Positions 8,209 to 17,348 of a DNA stretch of 39,207 nt are shown here, in pieces. The DNA comes from Rubricoccaceae bacterium (lineage in GTDB: Bacteria; Bacteroidota; Rhodothermia; Rhodothermales; Rubricoccaceae), in assembly GCA_024639085.1 (NCBI GenBank), contig JAHEJB010000002.1, forward strand, positions 15,696 through 54,902. The letters are read 5' to 3'. The first letter of the stretch is position 1, and each line of letters begins with the position of its first letter. Made by a program: the position numbers and the translations under genes. Below the pieces are notes generated by a model that did not search any database, was not told the DNA's origin, and worked only from the letters and a program-made list of their open reading frames with translations.

Positions 8209-11004
8209 ATGCCAACAACAACGCCCAAGGCGAGACAATCCAACAAACCGAAGAGCTTCCAGCTTTTCAAGGTGCTCCGCGAACTAAACGTCGCGGCAGA
8301 CACCGTTGTGGAGACGCTCCAAGAGCGAGGCTATGAGCTTGATGCCAAATTGGCCGCTGGGAACGTCAACGCCAAATTGACGCCGGAGATGTATGCCACG
8401 GTGCTGGATACTTTTTCAGACGATGCCGAGGCCAAAGCGCGCGTTGCGGAGCTTCGGGGCCACCTCGCGGCGGAGCATGATGAAGTCGACTACGAGGAGT
8501 CTGTTGAAGAGGCGGTCGTTGAGCCCCAGCCTGAACCGGAACCTGTTGTTGCGGAGCCGGAAGTGATAGAGGAAGAACCTGTCGCGGAAGAGCCGGAATT
8601 GGTTGTGGAGCCTGAACCTGAGGAAGAGCCGGTTGCGGAAGAACCTCTAGAGGAAGAGCCGGTTGCAGAAGTTCCGGAGCCAGTTGTTGTCGACGAATCA
8701 GAAGTTGTGGAGGAGCCGGTTGAAGTAGCCGTAGAAGATCCAGAGCCCGTCTCGAACGATCCTGAACCAGTCGCGGAGATTGAGCCCGAAGAACTTGAGG
8801 TTCTGGAGGCCGAAGATGAGATCCCCGACGGTCCTCCCGAAGACGTAGAGCACGACGACGACGAAGTTCTTCCCGACGAAGACGCCACGGGTACGGTCAT
8901 CCGCGGGGACCGTTATTCGCTTACGGGCACGAAGGTTATTGGCAAGGTCGATATTTCGGGAATCGAAAGTGGGCAACGCCGCCGAAGAAAACGTACCAAG
9001 GGTGCCCCTGAGCGCGCTGAAGCAAAAGTTGAGGATCCTTCAGTCGAAGAGTCCGGGCGCCGCAAGCGCGGGAAGCGAGGCAAAAAGAAGGTCGATCAGG
9101 CCGAAGTCTCAGCAAACGTTTCGGAAACGCTTCAGCAGCTTGGTTCTGGTGCCAGCACGGGCCGCGTTCGACAGAAACGACGCCGGGCGCGCCGGGATGA
9201 GCGCGCGGCTGAGCGGGAAGCAGAATTGGAACGCATCCAGGAGATGGCCGGCACGCTACGCGTCATGGAGTTTATCTCCACGGGCGAGCTTGCCGAGGCA
9301 ATGGGTATCCAGGTCTCGGAAGTCATCCAGAAAGGCTTCGAGCTTGGCATGATGGTTTCAATCAACCAGCGCCTCGATGCAGATGGCATCGTACTTCTGG
9401 CGGATGAGTTCGGCTACGACGTCGAATTCATGACGGAAGAGGAAGACGAGCTGGTTCTCATCGAAGAGGACGCCGAAGAAGATCTCCAGCCGCGCCTGCC
9501 GGTCGTGACCATCATGGGCCACGTTGACCACGGTAAAACCTCGTTGCTAGACTACATCCGTGAGGCGAACGTTGTCGCTGGTGAAGCAGGCGGTATCACG
9601 CAGCATATTGGCGCCTACGTCGTTTCGCTACCGGACGAGCGCGAGATAACCTTCCTCGATACGCCTGGTCACGAGGCCTTTACGGCTATGCGTGCCCGTG
9701 GTGCTCAGGTTACCGACCTCGTAATCATCGTCGTCGCGGCCGACGACCAGGTGATGCCCCAAACAATTGAGGCCATCAACCACGCCCGCGCTGCCGAAGT
9801 GCCAATCGTCGTCGCCATCAACAAGATGGACCGTTCGGAAGCAAACTCCGATCGCATCATGCAGCAACTTTCCGACCAGAATGTTCTTGTTGAGCAGTAC
9901 GGCGGAAAGGTTCAGTGTGAATTGATCTCGGCTAAGACAGGCGATGGCGTTAACGATTTGCTGGAGAAAGTGCTCATCGAATCTGAACTGCTTGAGATGA
10001 AAGCCAACCCGGATCGCAAGGCGGTCGGAACGGTGATTGAAGCGCGATTGGACAAGGGGCGGGGTGTTGTGGCGACCGTTCTGGTCCAAACAGGAACGCT
10101 TCGCGTTGGTGACATCTTCGTCGCAGGCACAGAGTCTGGACGTGTTCGTGCCATGTTTGATGAACGCGATAACAAACTTGAAGAAGCAGGTCCGGCACGC
10201 CCCGCAGTAATCCTCGGATTCTCCGGTTCGCCAGAAGTAGGTGACCGACTCGTCGTCATGGGCGAAGAGCGTGAAGCTCGTGACGTGGCTGCTAAGCGGT
10301 CACAGCTCCAGCGCCAGCAGACCATGCACCAGCGACGCCACGTTTCGCTGGACGACCTCAGTCGTCGCATGGCGTTGGGCGAACTCACCAACCTGAACCT
10401 TGTCGTCAAGGGCGATGTGGGTGGCTCCGTCGAAGCTTTGTCCGACTCGCTTCTGAAGATCTCCAACGACGAAGTTGCCGTCAACATCGTGCATGGCGGC
10501 GTCGGGGCGATCACGGAAAGTGATGTCATGCTTGCCGCTGCGTCGGATGCCATCATTATTGGCTTCCAGGTTCGCCCTGTGGCTGGTGTTCGGACCATCG
10601 CTGAGCGCGAGGAGATCGACATCCGCACTTATTCCGTCATCTATGACGCTATTGAAGAGGTCCGGGACGCACTCGAAGGCCTCCTTTCGCCCGAACAGAC
10701 GGAGAAGATCACGGGCACCATCGAAGTGCGCGAACTCTTCCGTGTCCCGAAAGCAGGCACCATTGCCGGATCGTACGTCGTCGAAGGCAAGGTCCACAGG
10801 AACGACCGTGTTCGGCTCATTCGCGAAGGCGTTGTCATCTACGAAGGGGAGATTGGGTCCCTCCGCAGATTCAAGGACGACGTTAAGGAAGTCGCTTCCG
10901 GCTACGAATGCGGTATTTCGATCCAAGGCTACAACGACATCAAGGTCGGCGACAACATCGAAGGCTACGAGATCATCGAGACGAAGCGTACGCTGGCCGT
11001 TTAA
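8209..11004 (+). CDS. infB: Translation initiation factor IF-2
   Basis: G1 motif GHVDHGKTSLLDYIR, DTPGHEAFTAMRARGAQVTDL, NKMD; long Glu/Pro/Val-rich N-terminal insert. Confidence 0.98.
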   Translation: MPTTTPKARQSNKPKSFQLFKVLRELNVAADTVVETLQERGYELDAKLAAGNVNAKLTPEMYATVLDTFSDDAEAKARVAELRGHLAAEHDEVDYEESVEEAVVEPQPEPEPVVAEPEVIEEEPVAEEPELVVEPEPEEEPVAEEPLEEEPVAEVPEPVVVDESEVVEEPVEVAVEDPEPVSNDPEPVAEIEPEELEVLEAEDEIPDGPPEDVEHDDDEVLPDEDATGTVIRGDRYSLTGTKVIGKVDISGIESGQRRRRKRTKGAPERAEAKVEDPSVEESGRRKRGKRGKKKVDQAEVSANVSETLQQLGSGASTGRVRQKRRRARRDERAAEREAELERIQEMAGTLRVMEFISTGELAEAMGIQVSEVIQKGFELGMMVSINQRLDADGIVLLADEFGYDVEFMTEEEDELVLIEEDAEEDLQPRLPVVTIMGHVDHGKTSLLDYIREANVVAGEAGGITQHIGAYVVSLPDEREITFLDTPGHEAFTAMRARGAQVTDLVIIVVAADDQVMPQTIEAINHARAAEVPIVVAINKMDRSEANSDRIMQQLSDQNVLVEQYGGKVQCELISAKTGDGVNDLLEKVLIESELLEMKANPDRKAVGTVIEARLDKGRGVVATVLVQTGTLRVGDIFVAGTESGRVRAMFDERDNKLEEAGPARPAVILGFSGSPEVGDRLVVMGEEREARDVAAKRSQLQRQQTMHQRRHVSLDDLSRRMALGELTNLNLVVKGDVGGSVEALSDSLLKISNDEVAVNIVHGGVGAITESDVMLAAASDAIIIGFQVRPVAGVRTIAEREEIDIRTYSVIYDAIEEVRDALEGLLSPEQTEKITGTIEVRELFRVPKAGTIAGSYVVEGKVHRNDRVRLIREGVVIYEGEIGSLRRFKDDVKEVASGYECGISIQGYNDIKVGDNIEGYEIIETKRTLAV

Positions 11005-11078
11005 GCTGGAAGCCAGTTTGGAAGACGGCCAGATGCGGCTACCCAAATTGGCCCTCCCTTCAACTGATTATTTGACTC

Positions 11079-11483
11079 ATGAGTATTCGCACTGAGCGCG
11101 TTTCCCGAATGATTCAGCGGGAAGTCGCCGATCTACTTCAGAACGACTTTCATGAGGCCAGTCATTCCATGCTCACCATTACGGGAGCACGGGTGACAAA
11201 GGATCTTGGGATTGCCTACGTAAACGTTAGTGTACTTGGCGATACACCCGAGCAACGCAATGTCGCGTTCAAACGCCTCGAAGGCTTGACTGTTCAGATT
11301 CGCCAGGCCCTCGCGCAACGCATTCGCCATCAGGTTAGGCGCATCCCCGAGATTCGCTTCTTCCTCGACGATAGCGCGCAGCAGGCGGCACGTATCGAAG
11401 AACTGTTCGAACAGATTCACTCCGAGGCGGGCGACGAAGAAACCGGCGCGGACGATCCGGCATCGGAACACGAGGCAGCCTAA
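11079..11483 (+). CDS. rbfA: Ribosome-binding factor A
   Basis: RVSRMIQREVADLLQNDF, YVNVSVLGD, LRHQVRRIPEIRFFLDDSAQQAARIEEL-type RbfA C-terminus; operon context. Confidence 0.94.
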   Translation: MSIRTERVSRMIQREVADLLQNDFHEASHSMLTITGARVTKDLGIAYVNVSVLGDTPEQRNVAFKRLEGLTVQIRQALAQRIRHQVRRIPEIRFFLDDSAQQAARIEELFEQIHSEAGDEETGADDPASEHEAA

Positions 11484-11491
11484 GCGGCGCG

Positions 11492-12214
11492 ATGCCCGAG
11501 AACATTTCAGTCCCGGTACTTACGCGCTCTGATTTATTGGACGAACTCCCGGACGGATTCGCCATCCTGATCGACAAACCCAAGGGAATCACCTCTTTCG
11601 GCACAATCCGCAAGCTGCGGCGCGTGTTTGGGATCAAGAAAGTGGGCCATGCCGGCACCCTCGATCCGATGGCAACCGGATTACTCATCGTGCTGGTGGG
11701 GCGGAAGGCCACGCGCGAGCAGGATTTGTTTATGGGACTGCCTAAGGTGTATTCCGGCACAATTCGACTTGGAGAATCGACGCCTTCCTACGATGCAGAG
11801 ACTCTCGTTGAGGAAACTAAAGCGACTGAACATCTCACGGCGGACGATCTCGAGTCGGTCCGCAAGAAGTTCGTTGGCGAGATCGAGCAGGTGCCCCCCA
11901 TTTATTCGGCCATCAAAGTGGGAGGGGAGCGCCTCTACAAAAAAGCCCGGCGCGGCGAAATGGTTGACATAAAGACGCGGCAGGTCACCATCGACAGATT
12001 TCAAATCACAGACCGCCGAGGCCAAGATGTAGATTTTCTTGTCCACTGCTCAAAAGGCACCTACATACGATCGCTTGCTAATGATTTTGGCCAAAAATTG
12101 GGAGTAGGGGGGCATCTTGTCGGGCTGCGACGGGATGCAATTGGCGATTATCAGGTCAGCGATGCCTGGAACCTGGACGATCTCGTTGAGCTTGGTGCCG
12201 ATGAAAATAGATAA
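11492..12214 (+). CDS. truB: tRNA pseudouridine(55) synthase TruB
   Basis: GFAILIDKPKGITSF, KKVGHAGTLDPMATGLLIVLVGRKAT (catalytic Asp region), CSKGTYIRSLANDFGQKL. Confidence 0.96.
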   Translation: MPENISVPVLTRSDLLDELPDGFAILIDKPKGITSFGTIRKLRRVFGIKKVGHAGTLDPMATGLLIVLVGRKATREQDLFMGLPKVYSGTIRLGESTPSYDAETLVEETKATEHLTADDLESVRKKFVGEIEQVPPIYSAIKVGGERLYKKARRGEMVDIKTRQVTIDRFQITDRRGQDVDFLVHCSKGTYIRSLANDFGQKLGVGGHLVGLRRDAIGDYQVSDAWNLDDLVELGADENR

Positions 12215-12282
12215 GTCAGGTTCTCGTAAGTGTGGCGCTAGTTTGTCGCCTTGCGTGGTAATTCACAGCGTATCTCTCTAAA

Positions 12283-13209
12283 GTGATCCTCGAAAACGGC
12301 CCGGACGAAATCATCCGAAACGATGCCTCCGTGCTGACCACCGGCACGTTTGATGGTGTGCATCTGGGTCATCAGGCGATTCTTGAATATCTCGCGGAAC
12401 GTGCGGCGGCAGTGGGCGGAACAGCCACGGTAGTAACGTTCGACCCACATCCGCGTGAAGTCCTTGGGGCGGGACATGTTTCAATCCTCACAACGCTTGA
12501 GGAGCGCGCCGAGGCACTAGCGGAGCACGGGGTCGAGCGCTTTGTGGTATTGCCTTTCACACGCGACCTCTCCATGCTCGAGCCCGACGATTATGTGACC
12601 GACGTACTGCTTGGCACTGTTGGCATGCAAGAGATCGTGATTGGTTATGACCATCGTTTTGGGCGCAATCGTGCGGGCGACAGATCGACGCTGGAAGCGC
12701 TGGGGAGGAAACATGGCTTCTCCGTAGATGTCATCCCCGCACAGATTGTGGATGAAATTGCCGTATCGTCTACCAAGATCCGGGGTGCCCTGCTGAATGA
12801 GGGCGATGTGCAGCTCGCAGCTGCATTGCTTGGCCGCCCGTACAGCCTTGCCGGGACGGTTATAAAAGGCGACCAGCGAGGCAGACAGATTGGTTTTCCA
12901 ACAGCGAATCTCCGCGCAGAGCATCCCAGAAAACTTGTCCCGAAGCCCGGCGTCTATGCCGTTCGGGCTGATACGATATCAGGCCCGTTCGACGGGATGA
13001 TGAACATTGGCCTTCGGCCCACCTTCGAAACGGATGGAAGTGTTCAGGCCGAAGCCCACTTGTTGGGCTTTGAAGGCGACCTATATGGAACGCTACTCCG
13101 AGTCCATTTTGTGGAGAGGCTCCGCGACGAGCGTCGCTTCGATGGGGTGGATGCACTCGTGGCGCAGCTTCATGAAGACCAGAAGCAGGCGGAACGCGCT
13201 CTCTCCTAA
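12283..13209 (+). CDS. ribF: Bifunctional riboflavin kinase/FAD synthetase (GTG start)
   Basis: [49 protein letters not shown]. An in-frame stop at 12259-12261 limits upstream extension. Confidence 0.95.
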   Translation: MILENGPDEIIRNDASVLTTGTFDGVHLGHQAILEYLAERAAAVGGTATVVTFDPHPREVLGAGHVSILTTLEERAEALAEHGVERFVVLPFTRDLSMLEPDDYVTDVLLGTVGMQEIVIGYDHRFGRNRAGDRSTLEALGRKHGFSVDVIPAQIVDEIAVSSTKIRGALLNEGDVQLAAALLGRPYSLAGTVIKGDQRGRQIGFPTANLRAEHPRKLVPKPGVYAVRADTISGPFDGMMNIGLRPTFETDGSVQAEAHLLGFEGDLYGTLLRVHFVERLRDERRFDGVDALVAQLHEDQKQAERALS

Positions 13210-13336
13210 GTATTTTGAGGGATTGATGGTTGGTTTGGCCGACCATGTTTTGAGTGACATCCCATTCGCGGTACACCCGCAGGCTGTCCTCTTCTTTAGC
13301 ATCCTCGCGCATCTAAAGCGGAGACACCCCCAACAA

Positions 13337-13603
13337 ATGATTTCGACTGCACAGAAGCAAGAACTTGTGGCCACGCACGGTGGCAGCGACGAGAACACAG
13401 GCAAGGCTGAGGTTCAGATTGCCATTTTTTCGGCTCGTATTAACGACCTCACCGACCACTTGAAGACCCACTCGAAAGACCATGCGTCTCGTCGGGGACT
13501 TCTATTGCTGGTCGGCAAGCGCCGCCGTCTACTCAACTATCTGATGGACAGCGATATCGAGCGATATCGTGCCATCATCAAGGAACTTGGTATTCGTAAG
13601 TAA
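13337..13603 (+). CDS. rpsO: 30S ribosomal protein S15
   Basis: 88 aa [69 protein letters not shown]. The listed ORF start at 13007 is an over-extension into ribF. Confidence 0.96.
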   Translation: MISTAQKQELVATHGGSDENTGKAEVQIAIFSARINDLTDHLKTHSKDHASRRGLLLLVGKRRRLLNYLMDSDIERYRAIIKELGIRK

Positions 13604-13610
13604 TGCCATT

Positions 13611-13645
13611 CGGCGGCTTCTCCTAAAAGGGGAGCCGCTGTTTTT
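13611..13645 (+). terminator. Rho-independent terminator after rpsO
   Basis: gcggcttctc-ctaaaa-gg..agccgc stem of about 10 bp with G-U pairs, followed by TTTTT. Confidence 0.8.
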
Positions 13646-13650
13646 GTAAT

Positions 13651-13668
13651 GAACCGCACGAGCGGTTC
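13651..13668 (+). repeat. Perfect 7-bp inverted repeat in rpsO-pnp intergenic region
   Basis: GAACCGC-acga-GCGGTTC. Confidence 0.7.
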
Positions 13669-13727
13669 GTAATCCCGCGTCGCTCTGCATCGCGACATCC
13701 ACATCCACGGTTCGGCAGTCAGTTCCC

Positions 13728-13771
13728 TGCAGTTCGACCAGTTTCGGCACTTCGACTGCACTCAGTGCAGG
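13728..13771 (+). promoter_or_regulatory. Overlapping alternative hairpins / REP-like palindrome in pnp leader
   Basis: Stem A TGCAGT(t)CGA (13728-13737) with TCGACTGCA (13752-13760); stem B CTGCAC-tca-GTGCAG (13756-13770). The stems share 13756-13760. Confidence 0.5.
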
Positions 13772-13885
13772 CTATTCGATGTCGTCGGTCTGCAGAAAAC
13801 TGATTCCCGGCCAGACATCCGTAAAGCGGGTTGCCGTGGGTAGGTCTAGCGATCATGGGCACGCATCATTAACCCAAACAACTAA

Positions 13886-16147
13886 ATGAACGCGATAACG
13901 CATTCAATTGAGGTAGCAGGCAAAACGCTTACCCTCGAAACAGGCAAGCTCGCCAAGCAGGCTCACGGCTCCGTTGTGATCAGCCTCGGCGACACGATGG
14001 TGCTGAGCACCTGCGTAATCTCGCCCGACGTACGTGAAGGGCAGAATTTCTTCCCGCTAACGGTAGACTACCGTGAGCGTTACTCCGCTGCTGGCTCATT
14101 CCCAGGCGGCTTTATGAAGCGCGAGGCGCGCCCTACTGACAAGGAGGTCCTTACCTCGCGTCTAATCGACCGTACGCTTCGTCCTCTCTTCCCTGATGGC
14201 TTCATCAACGAAGTTCAGGTCCTCAACTTTCTCCTCTCTGCAGACACGGACATTGATGCCGACTGTATCGCTGGTGTCAGTGCCAGCGCAGCAGTTACGC
14301 TCTCAGGCGGTCCTTTCGACGGGCCAACCGCGCACGTTCGCGTAGGCCGTGTCGATGGCGAGTTCATCCTCTACCCCACGATGGACGAACGCGCCGAAAG
14401 CGACTTCGACCTCATCGTAGCAGGTAAGACTGACGCCATTGTGATGGTGGAAGGCGAAATGCTCGAAGTGTCTGAGGAGGACATGGTTGCTGCGCTTGAG
14501 TTTGCGCACACACACATCAAGACGATCTGTGAAGGCATTCTTGAGCTGAAAAGCAAGTTCGAAGCCGACCGCGGCGCCATCACGCCGATGGAGTACACCA
14601 CAACAGCGCCGAACGCGGACCTGGTTGCGAAGATCAAAGAGATGGTTGGTGGCGAGATCGAAGCGCACATCCGCGCCCCTTACGCTAAAGAAACTTTCTA
14701 TGCTGGCATCAAGGCCATTCGCGACAAGATGCTCGTCAGTGTCTTTGGCGAAGGCGACGATGCTGCAGATGCAGATGCTGACGGATTCGGCATAGGCGAC
14801 TATAAGGGCGCCTACAAGAACGCCGAAAGCGAGGTCATGCGCGACCTGATTCTTAACGAAGGTCTCCGTATAGACGACCGAGGAATCGATCAGGTTCGTC
14901 CGATTTGGAGCGAAGTAGGCTACCTACCGCGTGTCCATGGCTCTTGCGTGTTCACGCGCGGTGAAACACAGGCGCTGGCTCAGGTTACCCTCGGTACCGG
15001 CCGCGATGTGCAGGCCGTTGATCAGGTCTTTGACCAAGTCGACAAGCGCTTTTACCTGCACTACAACTTCCCGCCGTTCTCCGTTGGCGAGGCTCGCTTC
15101 ATGCGTGGCCCTGGCCGTCGCGAGATTGGACACGGTTACCTCGCCGAGCGCGCGCTCAAGCCGATGCTCCCGAGCGAAACCGAATTCCCGTACACGATTC
15201 GGCTGATTTCGGACATTCTGGAATCCAACGGTTCGTCGTCGATGGCTTCCGTATGTGGTGGCGCGCTTGCCATGATGGACGCTGGTGTTCCCCTCAAAAA
15301 GCCGGTTTCCGGCATCGCGATGGGCCTCATTGCTGGAGACGGCAAGACTGCCATTCTGAGCGACATCCTTGGCACGGAAGATCATCTCGGCGACATGGAC
15401 TTCAAGGTCTGTGGTACGAAAGATGGCATCACGGCCTGCCAGATGGACATCAAGATCGATGGTCTCGCAAGTGACACGATGAAGCAGGCGCTTGATCAGG
15501 CAAAGATTGGCCGCCTTCACATCCTTGACGAAATGGCCAAGACGCTGGATGCACCACGTCCAGAGCTTGCTCCAACGGCACCGCGTCTTATCCAGATCAT
15601 CATCGATACGGACTTTATCGGCGCGATCATCGGGCCTGGTGGCAAGATCATCAAGGGCATCCAGGCTGAAACTGGCGCCCAGATCGACATCGACGAGCGG
15701 GATGGCAAGGGCTTCGTAACCATTTCTTCGACCGACATGGACTCCGCCAACAAGGCGATTGAGTTTATCAAGGGAATCGTTTCTCAGCCGGAGATCGGTG
15801 AAGAGTACGATGCCACGGTCAAGAACCTCCTTCCGTTTGGCGCAATCCTCGAGATCATGCCAGGCAAGGAAGCGATGCTTCACGTCTCGGAGATGGCCCA
15901 CGGTTTCGTTGAGAACCCCGAAGACCACGTGCAGGTTGGCGACAAGGTGCAGGTGCAGCTCATTGAGGTGCGCAACGACGGCAAACTTCGCGTGAGCCGC
16001 AAGCCATACCTCCCAGAGCCGACCGAGGAAGAGAAAGAGGAGATGCGCCGCAAGCGCGAAGAGCACAAGGCACGCGGTGGCAACCGCCGCAACGGCGACC
16101 GACGTGGAGGCGGAGGCCGTGGACGCGGTGGCGACCGACGCCGATAA
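13886..16147 (+). CDS. pnp: Polyribonucleotide nucleotidyltransferase
   Basis: RNase PH domains (FFPLTVDYRERYSAAGSFPGGFMKREARPTDKEVLTSRLIDRTLRPLFPDGF), KH (IIGPGGKIIKGIQAETGAQIDI), S1 domain, basic C-terminus. Confidence 0.98.
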   Translation: MNAITHSIEVAGKTLTLETGKLAKQAHGSVVISLGDTMVLSTCVISPDVREGQNFFPLTVDYRERYSAAGSFPGGFMKREARPTDKEVLTSRLIDRTLRPLFPDGFINEVQVLNFLLSADTDIDADCIAGVSASAAVTLSGGPFDGPTAHVRVGRVDGEFILYPTMDERAESDFDLIVAGKTDAIVMVEGEMLEVSEEDMVAALEFAHTHIKTICEGILELKSKFEADRGAITPMEYTTTAPNADLVAKIKEMVGGEIEAHIRAPYAKETFYAGIKAIRDKMLVSVFGEGDDAADADADGFGIGDYKGAYKNAESEVMRDLILNEGLRIDDRGIDQVRPIWSEVGYLPRVHGSCVFTRGETQALAQVTLGTGRDVQAVDQVFDQVDKRFYLHYNFPPFSVGEARFMRGPGRREIGHGYLAERALKPMLPSETEFPYTIRLISDILESNGSSSMASVCGGALAMMDAGVPLKKPVSGIAMGLIAGDGKTAILSDILGTEDHLGDMDFKVCGTKDGITACQMDIKIDGLASDTMKQALDQAKIGRLHILDEMAKTLDAPRPELAPTAPRLIQIIIDTDFIGAIIGPGGKIIKGIQAETGAQIDIDERDGKGFVTISSTDMDSANKAIEFIKGIVSQPEIGEEYDATVKNLLPFGAILEIMPGKEAMLHVSEMAHGFVENPEDHVQVGDKVQVQLIEVRNDGKLRVSRKPYLPEPTEEEKEEMRRKREEHKARGGNRRNGDRRGGGGRGRGGDRRR

Positions 16148-16156
16148 CCAACATAA

Positions 16157-16184
16157 GAAGGGTTACGGCATGCCGTAACCCTTC
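16157..16184. repeat. Perfect 28-nt palindrome downstream of pnp
   Basis: GAAGGGTTACGGCATGCCGTAACCCTTC equals its own reverse complement. Confidence 0.85.
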
Positions 16185-16195
16185 GGTTCTACATT

Positions 16196-16238
16196 AGAAA
16201 GCCCCGGCTTCCATGATGGAGGCCGGGGCTTTCTATTT
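16196..16238. terminator. Strong bidirectional terminator between pnp (+) and WG-repeat gene (-)
   Basis: AGAAAGCCCCGGC...GCCGGGGCTTTCT 13-bp perfect stem, inner pairing ttcca/tggag, flanking T/A residues. Confidence 0.85.
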
Positions 16239-16272
16239 AAGCTTGGCGGACAGTTGTCTGCGATCCTGAGAA

Positions 16273-17316
16273 TTAGTTCTCAGGGAACCACACGTAGCTG
16301 CCATCGAGGTCGATGTAGCCAATCCGCTCGTCGATACGGACGCGGGCTAGACCGCCTTCAAAGTCCCACACCTCGTCGAACCCGGCATCGCGGATTGCAC
16401 CGCCACCCGGCCGAATAAATGTCCAGTCGTTGTTAATCATCACGGCAGCACGTCCTTCGCTGAAGGCACGAGCACCAGTGAAGTGGGGTGGAATGACGCG
16501 GGCGCCCGCTTCATCTACATACTCCCACGTGTTTTCTGTACGCACAGGTGCCAAGCCTTCCGAGTAATCCCCGGCCGAAATAAACCGTGGCTGAATTACA
16601 AACTGACCGGTCGTGCCGATGTAGCCCCAGTTCTCACCCACTTTCACGGCTGCGCGTCCATTAGAGAAGGAACGTGCTTCGTCGAATTGTGGAGCGATGG
16701 CTTCGTTGCCAGACTGGTCCAGATAGCCCCAATTCCCTTCCTCTTCGAACAAGGCAAGACCGTCGGAATAGTCTGCGACCTCATCCAACTCTGTTTCGAC
16801 AACGATCGCTCCGGTCTCGTCTATGAACTTCCAGCGCCAGTCTATTGTCTTCACACGGGCGCGACCTTCGGAGAAGTCGTGCGCGCTGCTCATGAAGGGG
16901 TTAACGATATACGTTCCAGTGGAATCGATGAACCCCCAACGCCCATCCACGTAAACGCGGGCACGCCCATCCTTAAACGGGTAGGCGTCGCTTGCCTGGA
17001 TTTCAAAGGCCTCCGAGCCATTCTCGCGTAAGTATGTCCAGACGGTTCCACGCCCACTGACCCAACGTCCGGCAGGTGCAAGACCCTCCGAGAAAGGGAA
17101 GGCTTCGCTGTATTCAGGCTGGATAACGAGTCGGCCTGTAGCGTCCATGTAGCCCCAGCGATCATCACGCTCTACAGGGTAAAGGGCGATATCAGCCGTT
17201 CCGGGTGGATTGGCGTTGGGGTCATCTCCCGAAGGTTCTGCACTGTCGCAGCCGGCAAAGGAGGGAATGAGAAGGACAGCGCAGAAGACGACAGCCCAGA
17301 TTTTTAGCGGTTTCAT
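16273..17316 (-). CDS. WG-repeat lipoprotein (copy B)
   Basis: MKPLKIWAVVFCAVLLIPSFAGCDSAEPSGDDPN lipoprotein signal; about nine WG-type units (RWGYMDATGRLVIQPEYSEAFPFSEGLA...). Alternative ATG at 17328. Confidence 0.88.
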   Translation of the reverse strand: MKPLKIWAVVFCAVLLIPSFAGCDSAEPSGDDPNANPPGTADIALYPVERDDRWGYMDATGRLVIQPEYSEAFPFSEGLAPAGRWVSGRGTVWTYLRENGSEAFEIQASDAYPFKDGRARVYVDGRWGFIDSTGTYIVNPFMSSAHDFSEGRARVKTIDWRWKFIDETGAIVVETELDEVADYSDGLALFEEEGNWGYLDQSGNEAIAPQFDEARSFSNGRAAVKVGENWGYIGTTGQFVIQPRFISAGDYSEGLAPVRTENTWEYVDEAGARVIPPHFTGARAFSEGRAAVMINNDWTFIRPGGGAIRDAGFDEVWDFEGGLARVRIDERIGYIDLDGSYVWFPEN

Positions 17317-17348
17317 AGCGGGGGACATTGAGTGCGTGGCTGAGAGGC

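Noticed and set aside
8490-8900. Ser/Gly/Thr-rich minus-strand ORF opposite infB
   Set aside because: Direct consequence of the Glu/Pro/Val repeat codons on the sense strand.
13007-13336. N-terminal extension of the rpsO ORF
   Set aside because: Overlaps ribF out of frame; S15 homology begins at the ATG at 13337.
13210-13336. TATTTTGA just after ribF as an rpsO promoter
   Set aside because: Imperfect -7 match and no convincing -33 element at suitable spacing.
13100-13900. CRISPR-like array in the rpsO-pnp region
   Set aside because: Inverted repeats are different from one another; no regularly spaced direct repeats.
14924-16066. 380-aa minus-strand ORF opposite pnp
   Set aside because: Fully antisense to well-supported pnp; composition is typical of a codon-bias shadow ORF with no recognisable domain.
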